Below are positions 35,044-45,217 of a stretch of DNA of 64,000 bases, piece after piece. The position numbers were made by a program, and so were the translations under genes. The notes under the pieces were generated by a model. The model ran no database searches and had not been told where the DNA came from. It saw only the letters and a list, made by a program, of their open reading frames with translations. The DNA is from Chalara sp. BL73 (Eukaryota; Ascomycota; Leotiomycetes; Helotiales): contig CAKJVC010000061.1 of the NCBI GenBank assembly GCA_918026815.1, positions 434,001-498,000 of the forward strand, in the 5' to 3' direction. The stretch's first letter is position 1. Every line of letters starts with the position of its first letter.

Positions 35044-37556
35044 ATGGCCGATCCTAGCATGACATTGCATTACACTGCGCCTGCGAAGGTTTGGGAACAG
35101 AGTCTCCCTATCGGAAATGGTCGTCTTGGTGCAATGGTCTATGGTAGGACGACGACTGAACTTTTACAATTAAACGAAAACTCAATTTGGTATGGAGGCC
35201 CTCAAAATAGGACACCACGTGATGCGCTGAGGTATCTTGAAGCGCTTCGTCAACTCATTAGGTTGGGTGATAGTAAAGAGACAGAAACCTTGATACGACA
35301 TGCGTTCTTCGCCACGCCACATAGCCAGCGACATTATGAGCCTTTAGGAACTTTGACTCTGGAATTTGGACATGATGAAGCTGATATCAAGAATTATCGA
35401 AGGAATCTTGACCTAGAAAATGCCGTAACGAATGTGTGGTATGATTACCAAGGGTCACATTACTCTCGTCAAGCATTTGCAAGCTATCCGGACAATGTTT
35501 TGGTTATTAAAGTTGAGGCTTCCAAAAAGATAGAATTTACGGTCCGACTGACTCGAGTGAGCGAACGAGAATATGAGACCAATGAGTTTCTTGATTCTCT
35601 TATCGCTACAGACGGGACAATTTTTATGCATGCTACTCCTGGCGGTCGAGATAGTAACCATCTATGTTGTGTTATGAAAGTCCAGTGTGAAGAAGAAGGG
35701 ACTGTCAAAGCTGTTGGGAACTGTCTTATTGTAAACTCTTGCAAAGCAACAATTGTCATTGCAGCGCAGACGACTTTCAGATATAAGGAACCTGAATCAG
35801 TATGTAATTCTCGATCAGTCCATGGTTTTAGCATTTTTAGCATAATATTGCAATCTTGGCGTTCGAATATACCTCGCAACCCGCTCTGGGCCTTGTCCAG
35901 ACAGATATTTACCATATTGCGGCTTCTTATGCTTCAGTTCAACTAAAATAGTGACTGACATGAATATTGTAGATAGCACTATCCGAAGCTGTCAAAGCAT
36001 TGCTAGAGCCGAATCTTCTACAGAAGCATATTGAGGATTACAAGTCATTGTATGGACGCTGTCACCTCAGTCTAGGAGCAAATCCGATGATAACTACTCC
36101 TACGGATGAAAGGCTTGTGCAAAGCCCGGACGCGAGCCTTGTAGCTCTTTACTACAACTTCGGAAGATACCTCCTCATTTCTTGCAGCAGGCCAGGGCAT
36201 AAAGCACTTCCTGCCACGCTCCAAGGACTCTGGAACCCATCTTTCCAGCCAGCTTGGGGCTCAAAATACACGATCAACATCAATACACAGATGAATTATT
36301 GGCCGGCGAATGTTGGCAACTTGGCTGAGTGTGAGGATCCTCTTTTTGATCTTCTGGAACGTATGGCTGAGCGCGGGAAAAAGACAGCCGAGATTATGTA
36401 TGGGTGTATGTTTATGTATTCATGCGAAGCCGTGGGTTTGCTGAATTGAATGCAGGTCGTGGATGGGCAGCGCATCATAATACGGATATTTGGGCGGACA
36501 CCGATCCGCAGGATCGTTGGATGCCGGCTACTGGTAAGTTTGCAGGTCAATCTCAGATCAGAATTGACTCTCAGTACAGTCTGGCCGCTTGGTGGCGCAT
36601 GGTTGTGTTACCACATTTGGGAACGATACCAGTTCTTTGGCGACGAAGTATTCCTCAAGCGATTATTTCCAGCGCTGAAGGGCTGTGTGCAATTTCTTAT
36701 AGACTACCTTATTGAAGATGCGTCAGGCAGATATCTTGTCACGAATCCCTCACTATCTCCAGAGAATTCATTTTTGCATGAGGACAAGACTCAGGGCGTG
36801 CTTTGCGAAGGGTCAACGATCGATATCCAAATTACCGATGCCGTCTTCGAAGCGTTTATCGAGAGCGTGGCTAAGTTACAACTTAAAGATGAATTGCTAG
36901 ACAAAGTGACCAGAAGCCGAAGGCGACTTCCACCCATGCAAATTGGAAGGTTTGGCCAGCTCCAAGAATGGCAGCAAGATTATACAGAAGTCGAGCCAGG
37001 GCATAGACACACCTCCCATCTTTGGGCCCTCCATCCAGGAAATTCCATTACACCCTCGAAAACACCATCTTTGGCTACAGCAGCCTCGGTAGTTCTCCGT
37101 CGCCGCGCAGAGCATGGAGGCGGCCATACGGGCTGGAGCCGTGCGTGGCTCATCAATCTCCATGCTCGGCTTGGTGATGCAGAAACTGCCATTTTACACC
37201 TAGAGTTGTTGCTGAAGAAATCGACATTGCCAAACATGCTAGATAATCATCCTCCATTCCAAATTGATGGCAATTTTGGGGGCTGTGCGGGAATTATTGA
37301 GATGTTAATTCAGAGTCATGATGGGTGTGTTCATTTGCTCCCTGCTTGTCCACAGATTTGGAGGGAGGGAAAATTGAATGGCGTTAAAGCGAGAGGGGGG
37401 TTTGAGATCAATTTTGAGTGGAAGAGTGGGAAGGTTGTGGAGCCTGTTGTTGTGATGTCGGAGCTTGGAGGGGAGGGTGTTTTAAAGTTTCCTGATGGAG
37501 TATTAGTGAGATTTGAAGGGAAAGGTAAGCATAAGATATTCTCGAGAAATCTTTAG
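35044..37556 (+). CDS. GH95 alpha-L-fucosidase-like glycosidase
   Basis: Four exons (35044-35799, 35973-36405, 36456-36533, 36580-37556) give about 747 residues, the usual size for GH95. An upstream in-frame GTG was not used. Family features seen: the N-terminal segment [35 protein letters not shown], then the (alpha/alpha)6 catalytic domain with [19 protein letters not shown], a HHNTDIWAD segment and GHRHTSHLW, and near the end [11 protein letters not shown]95 enzymes remove alpha-1,2-fucose (some act on alpha-L-galactose) from glycans such as xyloglucan. There is no signal peptide, so it should act inside the cell on imported oligosaccharides. The first intron (about 173 nt) is the least certain join. 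Confidence 0.88.
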
Positions 37557-37721
37557 CGAATTCAAGAGTTGGGAGGTGTAAAATTATTGTCACGCCTGCA
37601 ATTTGCATATTATGTGGACATACTATTCAAGATATCATGTCATGTAGAGCCATTGCAGATGCTATAGATTGATAAAACTAGAAGGACTTTATTACTAGGC
37701 ATAATCTGTGCACCATCATTT

Positions 37722-39179
37722 CTACTTTATCATATGCTGAAACAGCTCTTTCAGTACCGTTGCACTTTGTTTTGGATACCTTTTCTTCTCCTGGCTCCCA
37801 AAATCAACATAAGTAACCCCAAATCGATCCGTATATCCAGCAGCCCACTCCCAATTATCCGTGAAAGTCCACGCAAAATAACTCCTAATATCAACCCCGT
37901 CCTCTTTCACGGCCCTTCCAATTGCTTCCAAATATCCTTCAAAGAAGTCAATCCGGAACGTGTCATTCAAGACCGCCTCGCTTGGTTCCGTCTCGCCCTT
38001 AGCGGTCGTCCCGTTCTCCGTGATGTATATCGGCACACCATATCTCTTCCAGATCCAATTCAGCAATTTACGAAATCCCCAGGGCGCCGTGCGGAGCCAA
38101 TAAGTATCACTCTCTGGCCCCCTGGACACACCCTCAGAATTCGTATCCAGCTTTTCGATGTTCCCAGAATGATCATCGATATGAGGCGGTGTATTAAGAT
38201 GCCGGACATAGAACGTTGTATACGAGTTCATCCCGTAGAAATCAGAGCTCCCAAGCACAAGTTTCGATTCCTCGGGTGTGAATCTAGGAAGGCGGTCTCC
38301 GAGCTGTGCGCGCATGCTGGCAGGATAGTCGCCCGTTTTGTAGACTGGGTCGCCATACCATGCTATCTCGAATTCACGTGCGCGTTCGGCAGCCTCAACA
38401 TCCAGCGGATCATTTATGTCCCAGGGCTCGGAATAATTGCCATGTAAGGTGATACCTATTGTACCCTTTTGTTTGGCCTGGAATTCTTCTCGGTAGAGTT
38501 TCACAGCGTATGCATGTGAAACGAGCTCTGTGTGTCCAACGATGAACGGTTCGGTCGATGAATCGCCTTCTTCGTTCAACTTACGGTTCGACGAGCGCGC
38601 AGGGGCGTGAACGCCGGCTGCATAGCCTGCAAGTGTATACACACCGGGCTCATTATACGTGATCCAATGCTTCACTCGGTCACCCAACCGCTCAAAGCAT
38701 ACTCGAGCGTAATTCACGAAATCAGGCGTATATGCTTCTTTATTTAAAAGGCCGCCATACCGGTCCTCCAGCGCCTGCGGCGTATCCCAGTGGAAAAGCG
38801 TCACGAACGGCGTTATCCCGTTTTTTAACAACTCGTCGACCAATTCCTCATAATACCTCAATCCCGCCTCGTTCACTGGATCGCCTTTCCCTCCCAACGG
38901 TATGATCCTTGACCATGATAGCGAAAATCGGTAAGCTGTGACACCATACGATTTGAGTAAAGCAGCGTCTTCTTTAACTTTGTAATATGAGAGTACCGCA
39001 TCGTTAGGCGTGCTGCCGTCTTTTACTTTACCTGGGGTGTGGGCGAACGTGTCCCAAATAGACGCCCCTTTGCCGTCAGCATCCCAGCCGCCTTCGACTT
39101 GTGTGGCTGCTGTTGCGTAGCCGAAATAGAAGTCATGGCGTAGAACTCCTTGGAGATCTTTAAATGATTTTTTAACCAT
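37722..39179 (-). CDS. GH1 beta-glucosidase, intracellular
   Basis: A single exon of 485 residues, the standard GH1 length. The acid/base Glu is in TYNEP (Glu about 177) and the nucleophile is in YITENG (Glu about 388). The usual FYFGYATAATQVEGGW start and an EWAAGYTDRFG-like end are present. There is no signal peptide, so it is cytosolic. GH1 enzymes in fungi hydrolyse cellobiose and other beta-glucosides, and some act on beta-galactosides. It converges on the GH95 gene with only 165 bases between stops. With the transporter it forms a small sugar-use cluster. Confidence 0.95.
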   Translation of the reverse strand: MVKKSFKDLQGVLRHDFYFGYATAATQVEGGWDADGKGASIWDTFAHTPGKVKDGSTPNDAVLSYYKVKEDAALLKSYGVTAYRFSLSWSRIIPLGGKGDPVNEAGLRYYEELVDELLKNGITPFVTLFHWDTPQALEDRYGGLLNKEAYTPDFVNYARVCFERLGDRVKHWITYNEPGVYTLAGYAAGVHAPARSSNRKLNEEGDSSTEPFIVGHTELVSHAYAVKLYREEFQAKQKGTIGITLHGNYSEPWDINDPLDVEAAERAREFEIAWYGDPVYKTGDYPASMRAQLGDRLPRFTPEESKLVLGSSDFYGMNSYTTFYVRHLNTPPHIDDHSGNIEKLDTNSEGVSRGPESDTYWLRTAPWGFRKLLNWIWKRYGVPIYITENGTTAKGETEPSEAVLNDTFRIDFFEGYLEAIGRAVKEDGVDIRSYFAWTFTDNWEWAAGYTDRFGVTYVDFGSQEKKRYPKQSATVLKELFQHMIK

Positions 39180-40761
39180 TATGCGATCTTCTGAGAAGGA
39201 AAGCTGAAATTGTCAAGGTTATCACTCAAGCTCATCAAGTTCACAAGAGGGGAGGGTTGCATCGTAGCGTTGTCGGCTGTAGATCACCCGTTATCAGGTA
39301 CTGTGCTCGACTTCATGTGCAGGCATCTCGTCGTGGAAATTGATGAAGTTGCTAATTGGCGGAAAATATGCCCCTCAAGTCACAGGGCACTTTCATTCAG
39401 GCTAATTCTTTCTGTCAAGTATAGTCGCACTGACATTCTAGATGAGCTCTCGTACGCTATGCAGAAATTGCATTTCCTTCTGAGCTATATCTTTTTAAAT
39501 GGCGCAGGTTAACTGTATGGTTAAACGCTAGTTCAGGGGCTCGCTTAGAACCGTTTCGTCTGCTACATGAAGTCCCTTCTGAGAACTGGTGAATAACATG
39601 GTATGGAATTTAATCATATTTTGTTCTAATGAAGGACTGGAACCTCACCAAGGCATTTACTTAGTTTTTGGAAATGGTATGTATAAGTAAGTACCTAGAA
39701 TTATCTGCTGGACACAGTATTGTTCGGCCTCCTTTCTTTACCTTGAATGCTTATTCTAGGTAAGGACACGTGATATGTTCTGGGATGAACGCAAGAGAAT
39801 TCAAGGCAGAGACTTAGGTTAATATGCGATTGACGGTATCTCGTATGACAATAGTATCCCCCCTCTCTTTTTCACAACTCATCTATATAAGTGTAAGAAT
39901 GTGCCTACCTTGAATGCCGAAATGCAGAGGTGGCAAAATCGTTATCTAATTTAAGGGGACTCGGGTTAGCTTCTGTCTAGACGGTAAGAGAGGCTGTTGT
40001 ACGAAGATGATGCATGCCATTTGCTTTACTCTGCCTTTTGAAAATGAGGTACGCTGACTAGAATTCAAGGCTCCGAAGACTCTCATATCTCATGAGCCAC
40101 TAACATCAGACGCACTTGTGTCAAATGATAACTATAATTGAAGTGATTCCGTCATGTATCACGCTCGAGCTAAATTTCTCGTGATGCTTATTATTTGGGC
40201 TTTTTGTGTCTTGGTGAGCGATAATTACATGCGTAATGCTTTCTGACAGATTTCTCATAACTGATTTCCTGGATCCTTCTATGATCTCTACATGAGAAGG
40301 AGGCAACAACTGAACCATTATTGCCGAATAGGACGTCAACACCTTGGTGCCGGACAACTTAGCCGCACTCCTTTTGTGTTCGCTTAAGCCCCTAATCCTA
40401 TATCAACATCTACAAACTTTGGAATCATCGACTTCTCAGCAACATTAGAATGAGTAGTAAACAATATACATCTAGTCCTCCAAATACTTCTAATATGGCA
40501 TATTGAAGTACACCCATGTTGGAAACTTGTTCTGACAAAGCACTCAAGATCGCACCTGATGAATGTAACTGAAAGATGACATTTCGCACAGTTGTGATTT
40601 GAAATCAAATAAGTTACAGGGCATCATTGGGTAGAAGTGGAGACTAACCGAGCCGCACACCCGAGCCAGGTATTTCTTGGACATGTATAGCTTTTCAACA
40701 ACATTCTTCTTCACTCTATTTCAACCACATTTGAGAGTAAGATTCAGCCTCAACAGTAACG
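39180..40761. other. Divergent intergenic region, GH1 and epoxide hydrolase
   Basis: About 1.6 kb between two divergent genes, holding both promoters. Short open frames show no domains. No RNA gene was found. Confidence 0.5.
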
Positions 40762-41799
40762 ATGACTTTACTCATAGAAGACCACACATTCGACTTTGAC
40801 GGCGGCCATACACACTACATCGCAGCTGGACCAGAATATGGGCCTCTGATTATTCTGCTCCATGGCTGGATTGCCGTGGCCGAAACCTGGAAGCCACAAA
40901 TCATCGCGCTCTCTTCCCTAGGCTTCCGTGTCGTGGCTCCAGACACTCGCGGCTATGGCGGCTCAACCGTTACCAATGATGTGCGTGATTACCGTCTGGA
41001 GCGCCACGTTGCCGATATGTTGGCTCTGCTCGAGCATCTAGGTCGCGAGCAAGCGGTTTGGATAGGTCATGATTGGGGTTGCGGGCTCGTTTCGTCGTTT
41101 GCTTCCCATTATCCCGAAAAGTGCGTCGCTGTATCATATATGACCGTGCCGTATCGCACAGTTGAGCTTGGTATGGATGCACTTGTTGCGACGGTGAATA
41201 GGAATATTTATCCTCTTGGTGAATTCCCGTTGGGTCAGTGGGATTACATGGCATTCCATATTGACAGTCCCAAAAGGAGTGCGGCAACGTTGGATCGAGA
41301 CCCAAGGAATACGATCAAAAACCTGTATCGGAAGAGTAGCGCTGCACAATACGGCAAGGTGGGATTTACCGCTTCTCTCAGAAAGGTCGGGGGATGGTGG
41401 GGTAGTGCGGATTCTGCGCCAGAAGTTGATATTAAAAATACAATGCTTGAAAATGAGCCTGAGATATATGAGAAGTTGTGCGATACTATCAAGAACAACG
41501 GAACCCAGGGACCCAATGCTTATTATCTGAATCATGATGTCAACTATAAGTATGCTCAGAACCTGCCGAATGAAGGAGTCCTAACCATGCCGGTCCTCTT
41601 CATAGGTGCAAAGTGGGACCAGGTGTGTGATAGCAGTGTGTCTGGACTTTCTGAGCAGATGAGGAAGTTCTGTACGAGTCTCACCGAGGTCGAGATTGAC
41701 GCTGGACATTGGGTGGCTTTTGATAAGCCGCGTGAGACGAACGCGGCCATTGTGAAATGGCTGGTGACGAAGGTGCAAGCATATTGGCCAGGATATTGA
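40762..41799 (+). CDS. Epoxide hydrolase-like alpha/beta hydrolase
   Basis: A single exon of 345 residues. It has the HGW oxyanion motif (34-36), APDTRGYGGS, the nucleophile elbow GHDWG with Asp 104, a cap region carrying tyrosines, a charge-relay Asp (about 286) and His 316 in DAGHWVAF. An Asp nucleophile in GHDWG places it with soluble epoxide hydrolases and haloalkane dehalogenase-like enzymes rather than esterases. It could open epoxides formed from aromatic or lipid compounds. The real substrate is unknown. No signal peptide is seen. Confidence 0.88.
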   Translation: MTLLIEDHTFDFDGGHTHYIAAGPEYGPLIILLHGWIAVAETWKPQIIALSSLGFRVVAPDTRGYGGSTVTNDVRDYRLERHVADMLALLEHLGREQAVWIGHDWGCGLVSSFASHYPEKCVAVSYMTVPYRTVELGMDALVATVNRNIYPLGEFPLGQWDYMAFHIDSPKRSAATLDRDPRNTIKNLYRKSSAAQYGKVGFTASLRKVGGWWGSADSAPEVDIKNTMLENEPEIYEKLCDTIKNNGTQGPNAYYLNHDVNYKYAQNLPNEGVLTMPVLFIGAKWDQVCDSSVSGLSEQMRKFCTSLTEVEIDAGHWVAFDKPRETNAAIVKWLVTKVQAYWPGY

Positions 41800-42235
41800 A
41801 AGATGTCGTTGGCGTAGAATTATCACTGAAGAACCGACAATAGTTCAGCAGCCGAAACAAGGAGATGGAGGAAATAACGATGTGTTTCTTTTCACTAGAC
41901 TCCCCCGCTGTCAAAGTTAATTATAGTGCGTAGAATGATCTGTTAACAGGAATTGATCATAGATTGCGAGAAAAAAGCATCGAACTGCTCTATAGTTCCA
42001 CTTGAAAATTGAGATTCTCCAACGTCAAACTGGGAGAAGGCGCTGTAGATATATTTTCGGTATCAACTCATCATTATACCCACCTCTTGAGGCCCCCTGT
42101 TGGCCTACGTAACAAATTATTGCCCCAATTTCAAGGAGGTCGATTGTGCTTTGGTGTATTTGATGGTTTCTTTAAGCTCGGCCACTATATACAGTTTAAT
42201 ATCTCCCATTATCGCAAATCCCATAATTTCCACAT
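41800..42235. other. Convergent intergenic region
   Basis: About 440 bases between converging 3' ends of the epoxide hydrolase-like gene and the complex I gene. No gene is seen. Confidence 0.5.
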
Positions 42236-42979
42236 TTATTTCGTCCGAATGTGCTTCAGCTTCTTGTCGCTGTACAAGAAATTGTTTGCGTAAGCCTTTG
42301 GCGTAAACTTCCTTGTGTTCGGCTCTTGCACGAAATATTCATAGCCTTGCTTCTCCGCAAATGCGATCGCGTCTTCCTTGCTCTTGAAGTTGAGGTGTGT
42401 GCCTTGCATGAAATCTGCTGAGGACTGCCAGCCCATCAAAGGGTTTTCCCAACGGTGACCCTTGGACAGAATATCCCAATCCATCCGCCAGTGGTGTCCA
42501 TGCCAGTCTCCAGATTGTGTGGCGGTTTTAGCTGGCCGGTAAATACTAGGTGGTGTCAGACATAGAGTGAACACCTGGGGAGGGAACTGACCGAACATTT
42601 CGAGCCTCAAGTTCAGTTGGAGCTCCGGAGAGGACCGCTGCTGGGAGAACATCTGTGTCTTCACTGCCATTCATAACTCGCTTCGGCACTGGGGAGAATA
42701 GTCTATGTCACTTATTAGTTGTTCTCGAGTACAGCATATTGATATGGCTTACGAGGTTGCTTGATCAGCTTCCGTTAGGTAGTTAGGCTGATTATATTTG
42801 AAGGGTGCACTTCTGGCCGCATCGGGTGCTTGAGGAACTTCCTCAACCTTTGCGAGGGGGGTATCAATTGGGTCTGCCTTGACACTCTCCCATCGTACAG
42901 CGCTAGGAACAACCCTGGGTGTATTTGACACGCCTGCTCGTAGTAGTCGGCCTGCGATTGAAGGTCGTAGTAAACTCAT
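42236..42979 (-). CDS. NDUFS4: NADH:ubiquinone oxidoreductase subunit NDUFS4 (21 kDa, complex I)
   Basis: Three exons (42979-42753, 42702-42592, 42545-42236) give about 215 residues. The N-terminus is basic and Ser/Arg-rich with no acidic residue at first, a mitochondrial presequence. Conserved family segments follow: VPKRVM, VRIYRPAKTATQSG, WRMDWDILSKGHRWENPLMG, FKSKEDAIAFAEKQGY and a KLKHIRTK end. An upstream in-frame frame runs to 43057, but ATG 42979 gives the expected presequence. The intron 1 acceptor is CATAG at 42703; a later CAG breaks the frame. It is an accessory subunit of the matrix arm of complex I. It is divergent from ATP17. Confidence 0.95.
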
Positions 42980-43246
42980 ATTGTGTTTTGCCGGTGTATA
43001 TTGTCGAACGAAGCTCAAGTTGTTTCCAATATCATGAAGTTGGGCGCTTAGCGGCAAATGTCTTGGCGTTGCGCTAGCGAGGTTCTCTCGGAACAGCTTT
43101 GGCGACGACGACCTTCAACCTGCAAATCTCTATTCACATAGTTCATCACGACGTCTACCCGAGGTAATAAATACTAACCTACACTCTTTCTGTAGGCAAT
43201 CGAATTGGCGAGTTCAATTGGGCTGACATCTGCCTCTAGTATCAAA
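42980..43246. promoter_or_regulatory. Shared promoter of NDUFS4 and ATP17
   Basis: Only 267 bases separate two divergent start codons of respiratory-chain genes. A CCAAT lies at 43026-43030, close to the NDUFS4 start. Two ATTGG motifs lie at 43204-43208 and 43217-43221, close to the ATP17 start. CCAAT boxes bind the Hap complex, a known activator of respiratory genes in fungi. That it works here is inference. Confidence 0.6.
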
Positions 43247-43837
43247 ATGAGTTTCGTTACACGCAGGGCTCTCTCGACCCTTATTCCTCCTAAGGTACGT
43301 CCGTTGTATCACCCTCGGTCTTTTATGCATCTACTAAATACTTCTAAGGTTGCCTCTCCAACTGTAAGTTCTCTATAGCCAGGCACTTGCAAAGCACAGC
43401 GCGTCAAGCACACGACCAAACCACCAACAAAGGACACAACGAATCAGAGGAATGAGGGCTGATTGTGATTAGGGTCTCGGTGCCGCCAAAGATGCTGCCC
43501 GCATGTCCCGCGTAGTTAGTTTCTATGAGAAGCTGCCACGAGGTTCAGCCCCAGAGGTTCAGCCAAAGGGTATCTTCCAGAAATATCAAGCCAAGCACTT
43601 CGGAAAGAACCCTACTGGCAAGCGTAAGTTTCTTTGCCCTCAGGTTCTCTGTTTGAAAAGGCTCTGTTTCTGATTAAAAAAATCAAATATAGCTATCATT
43701 CAGGCCATTGCTTTCTTGGTTGTCATCGGTTACGCTCAAGCATACTACTTCCACCTGCGTAAGTCTCGAGGTCCTACTTCAGCAGACTCCCAAGTTAATC
43801 CTCGTCAATAGGTCACCACAAGAATAACGCTCACTAG
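43247..43837 (+). CDS. ATP17: Mitochondrial F1Fo-ATP synthase subunit f
   Basis: Five exons (43247-43294, 43349-43363, 43473-43623, 43693-43758, 43812-43837) give 101 residues. It was too fragmented to appear as one open frame and was assembled from splice sites. The product starts MSFVTRRALSTLIPPK. It continues VVSFYEKLPRG and FQKYQAKHFGKNPTGK, has one transmembrane helix (IIQAIAFLVVIGYAQAYYF) and ends HLRHHKNNAH. This matches fungal subunit f of the Fo membrane sector, involved in complex V dimer and stator structure. Exon 2 is a 15-nt micro-exon encoding five residues. All junctions are GT-AG and in frame. Confidence 0.9.
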
Positions 43838-45217
43838 ATGAGCCTGGATGGAAGAAAAGAGGATTGTTTCATTAGGCGGGTGATGTAAATAAGCAATAGA
43901 AGACACCATACCAGAGCAGCAGGATTCTCATAAGTGATGTCACTGGAGTATATGTCATATGGTCTACAGGCCCGTACCGTGGCTTAAAGGATGGAAGTGC
44001 CATGCAAAGTCGTAGTTAAGATTCTGCAACCAGGCTTGATGTATTTGGACTCGGCAATATACCCTTGGCGAAAGGCACACGCTTGGCCCTTCGTTTGGGA
44101 TGCATAGCACCGAATTCCTCTAGCATCTGATTTCCGCGGAAAGCTTGACTTGAACACCCGTCGGTCTAAAAGAGATCTAAAGCATTACTAACCATAAATA
44201 CTCGGAATTCGAAGCCTATTGCTATTAGAACACTGCAATGCTCAAATCAGGGTAGTTCACTTTCAGAGATGAATACTAACAGTAAATAGCTTGCCAGCAT
44301 TCTCTAAAGCTGCGTGGCACTGTTCCAGTTCAAACGCTGAGTGAAGGCAAAGTGGGTAACGCGTCTATATGATGCTATCACATTTCTAGTTAAGTCAACA
44401 CGAAGCGTTCATGGGGAAATATTGATAGCCGATGTCGTATTCGAAAGAAGCAGCGAATCAACCCAAGAAAGAAAGACTAACAAGAAGTAGCGGAGGTAGC
44501 TCGTTTCTCTATGAAACCCTTCCACATGGAGTCATGTCTCGAGGCTGAAGGCATGTTTGAGCCAGCATAAATGAACTATATCCGCTGAGAAAAAAAGTCC
44601 TAGGCTAACATTTAATTCATTCAGTAATAATATATGACTGTAGCCTTATTGCAATTTTGTAATGTACTAGGAAAAGCTGAACGTCGTCTTATTCTTTGCC
44701 CAATGATCATTGCCGTGCCTCGTGGCTGAGAATGGAAGACTGATTTCTACATGGTTATTGCTCTTTTCATTGTTTACTTCATTGTGAAACAATCTTATAA
44801 ACTTATTAACGAAATAATTTTACTTTTCGCTTTAATAAAAGATATTTGGTTGTAGTAGAAGAATCAAGAGTTGTCAGTTCATGCTAAGATCAGCCTTTTG
44901 CTTCTCAGCCAGAGAGTCTGCGTCTCCTCAGCCTCCTCTTCAGATCGCAACTGTTCTAGACTCGATTAGGCTAGCGCCAAGGCCCGCTCCATTGTGTTCC
45001 TGTTGATGATACTTCATTTTTCCCACAGCCCAAGAACCCAAAAGACTTTGCGCTGGGCAATATACGCCATTAATTCATTCATCTTCTTGTCGCCCCTCAT
45101 ATCCCCGCGACCCTTTTTTCTTAGACAGACTGCTATAATCTACGACCGAAACGCGAACAAATAGAGCCACGAGTCATCAGACAGGCCAGCGAAGCTCCCG
45201 AAACGACCTGCAACCGT
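43838..45217. other. Intergenic, no gene seen
   Basis: About 1.4 kb between ATP17 and the disordered-protein gene. AT-rich near 44600-44850. No supported coding region or RNA gene. Confidence 0.5.

Noticed and set aside
37557..37721. Possible small gene between GH95 and GH1
   Set aside because: Only 165 bases between convergent stops, with no open frame of note; probably overlapping 3' UTRs.
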